DNA of 28,044 bases, taken from contig NW_003124898.1 in assembly GCF_000003605.2 (NCBI RefSeq), positions 35,442-63,485 of the forward strand, in the 5' to 3' direction. Origin of the DNA: Saccoglossus kowalevskii (Eukaryota > Hemichordata > Enteropneusta > Harrimaniidae). The translations under genes were made by a program, and so were the position numbers. Shown here one piece after another: positions 27,867-28,044 of this stretch; the stretch's first letter is position 1; the number at the start of each line of letters is the position of its first letter. Under the pieces are notes generated by a model. It had not been told where the DNA came from, made no database searches, and saw nothing but the letters and a program-made list of their open reading frames with translations.

Positions 27867-28044
27867 CCTTGGTTATGTAGAATTTAATTCAATCTTTATG
27901 GGAATGTAGGTACGCTGCGCACAGTACAGTCAAAACCAAGACAAAATCAAAGTCCACCACTTGTTCTGAGCTCACATTTTACCTTCGCTGGTTCCCGGCG
28001 TCCTTTGCGAATGGCAGGTAGGACGCAGGTAACTAGTAATCGCC

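Overview
The window looks like nuclear DNA from an invertebrate animal. It is AT-rich, its genes are split by canonical GT-AG introns of roughly 100 bp to 3.7 kb, and it holds miniature inverted-repeat elements, microsatellites and a minisatellite. Three genes can be recognised by reading exons across splice sites. All three are animal genes, and one (ODAD3) implies motile cilia. A marine deuterostome-type or lophotrochozoan invertebrate would fit, but the species cannot be fixed from the sequence. There is no sign of prokaryotic or organelle DNA.

Layout. (1) 529-3602, minus strand: the first five coding exons of NSMAF (FAN), running off the left edge. (2) 3603-7765: intergenic, with a NSMAF promoter region, a perfect RFX X-box beside a palindrome, and one MITE. 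(3) 7766-13121, plus strand: a three-exon gene not recognised as any known family. It encodes a signal peptide, a Cys-free Pro/Ser/Thr-rich segment and a C-terminal hydrophobic tail of GPI-anchor type. This is the best candidate for something undescribed. (4) 13122-15280: spacer between two convergent genes, carrying a 63-bp minisatellite that is itself a dimer of ~31-bp units. (5) 15369-18867, minus strand: complete ODAD3 (CCDC151), 12 coding exons, 531 aa, with a probable extra 5'UTR exon up to about 19100. (6) 19140-21740: intergenic, with several hairpin elements and a G-quadruplex motif. (7) 22115-26635, minus strand: complete GDAP1-like GST-fold gene, five core exons, 275 aa. It lacks the C-terminal membrane tail of vertebrate GDAP1 and has a possible extra exon. 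(8) 26636-28044: upstream DNA with one MITE and one inverted-repeat element with telomere-like ends.

A single MITE family (TIR starting AGCGGG, flanked by TTAA) occurs five times: twice in introns, once in the probable 3'UTR of the GDAP1-like gene, and twice in intergenic DNA. All copies keep a TGTTTAC/TATAAACA-type forkhead-like core. The genes do not form a functional unit. NSMAF is a TNF-receptor/neutral-sphingomyelinase adaptor, ODAD3 belongs to the outer dynein arm docking complex of motile cilia, and GDAP1 relatives act on mitochondrial and peroxisomal membranes. Protein assignments come from residue patterns remembered for the families. No database search was possible.
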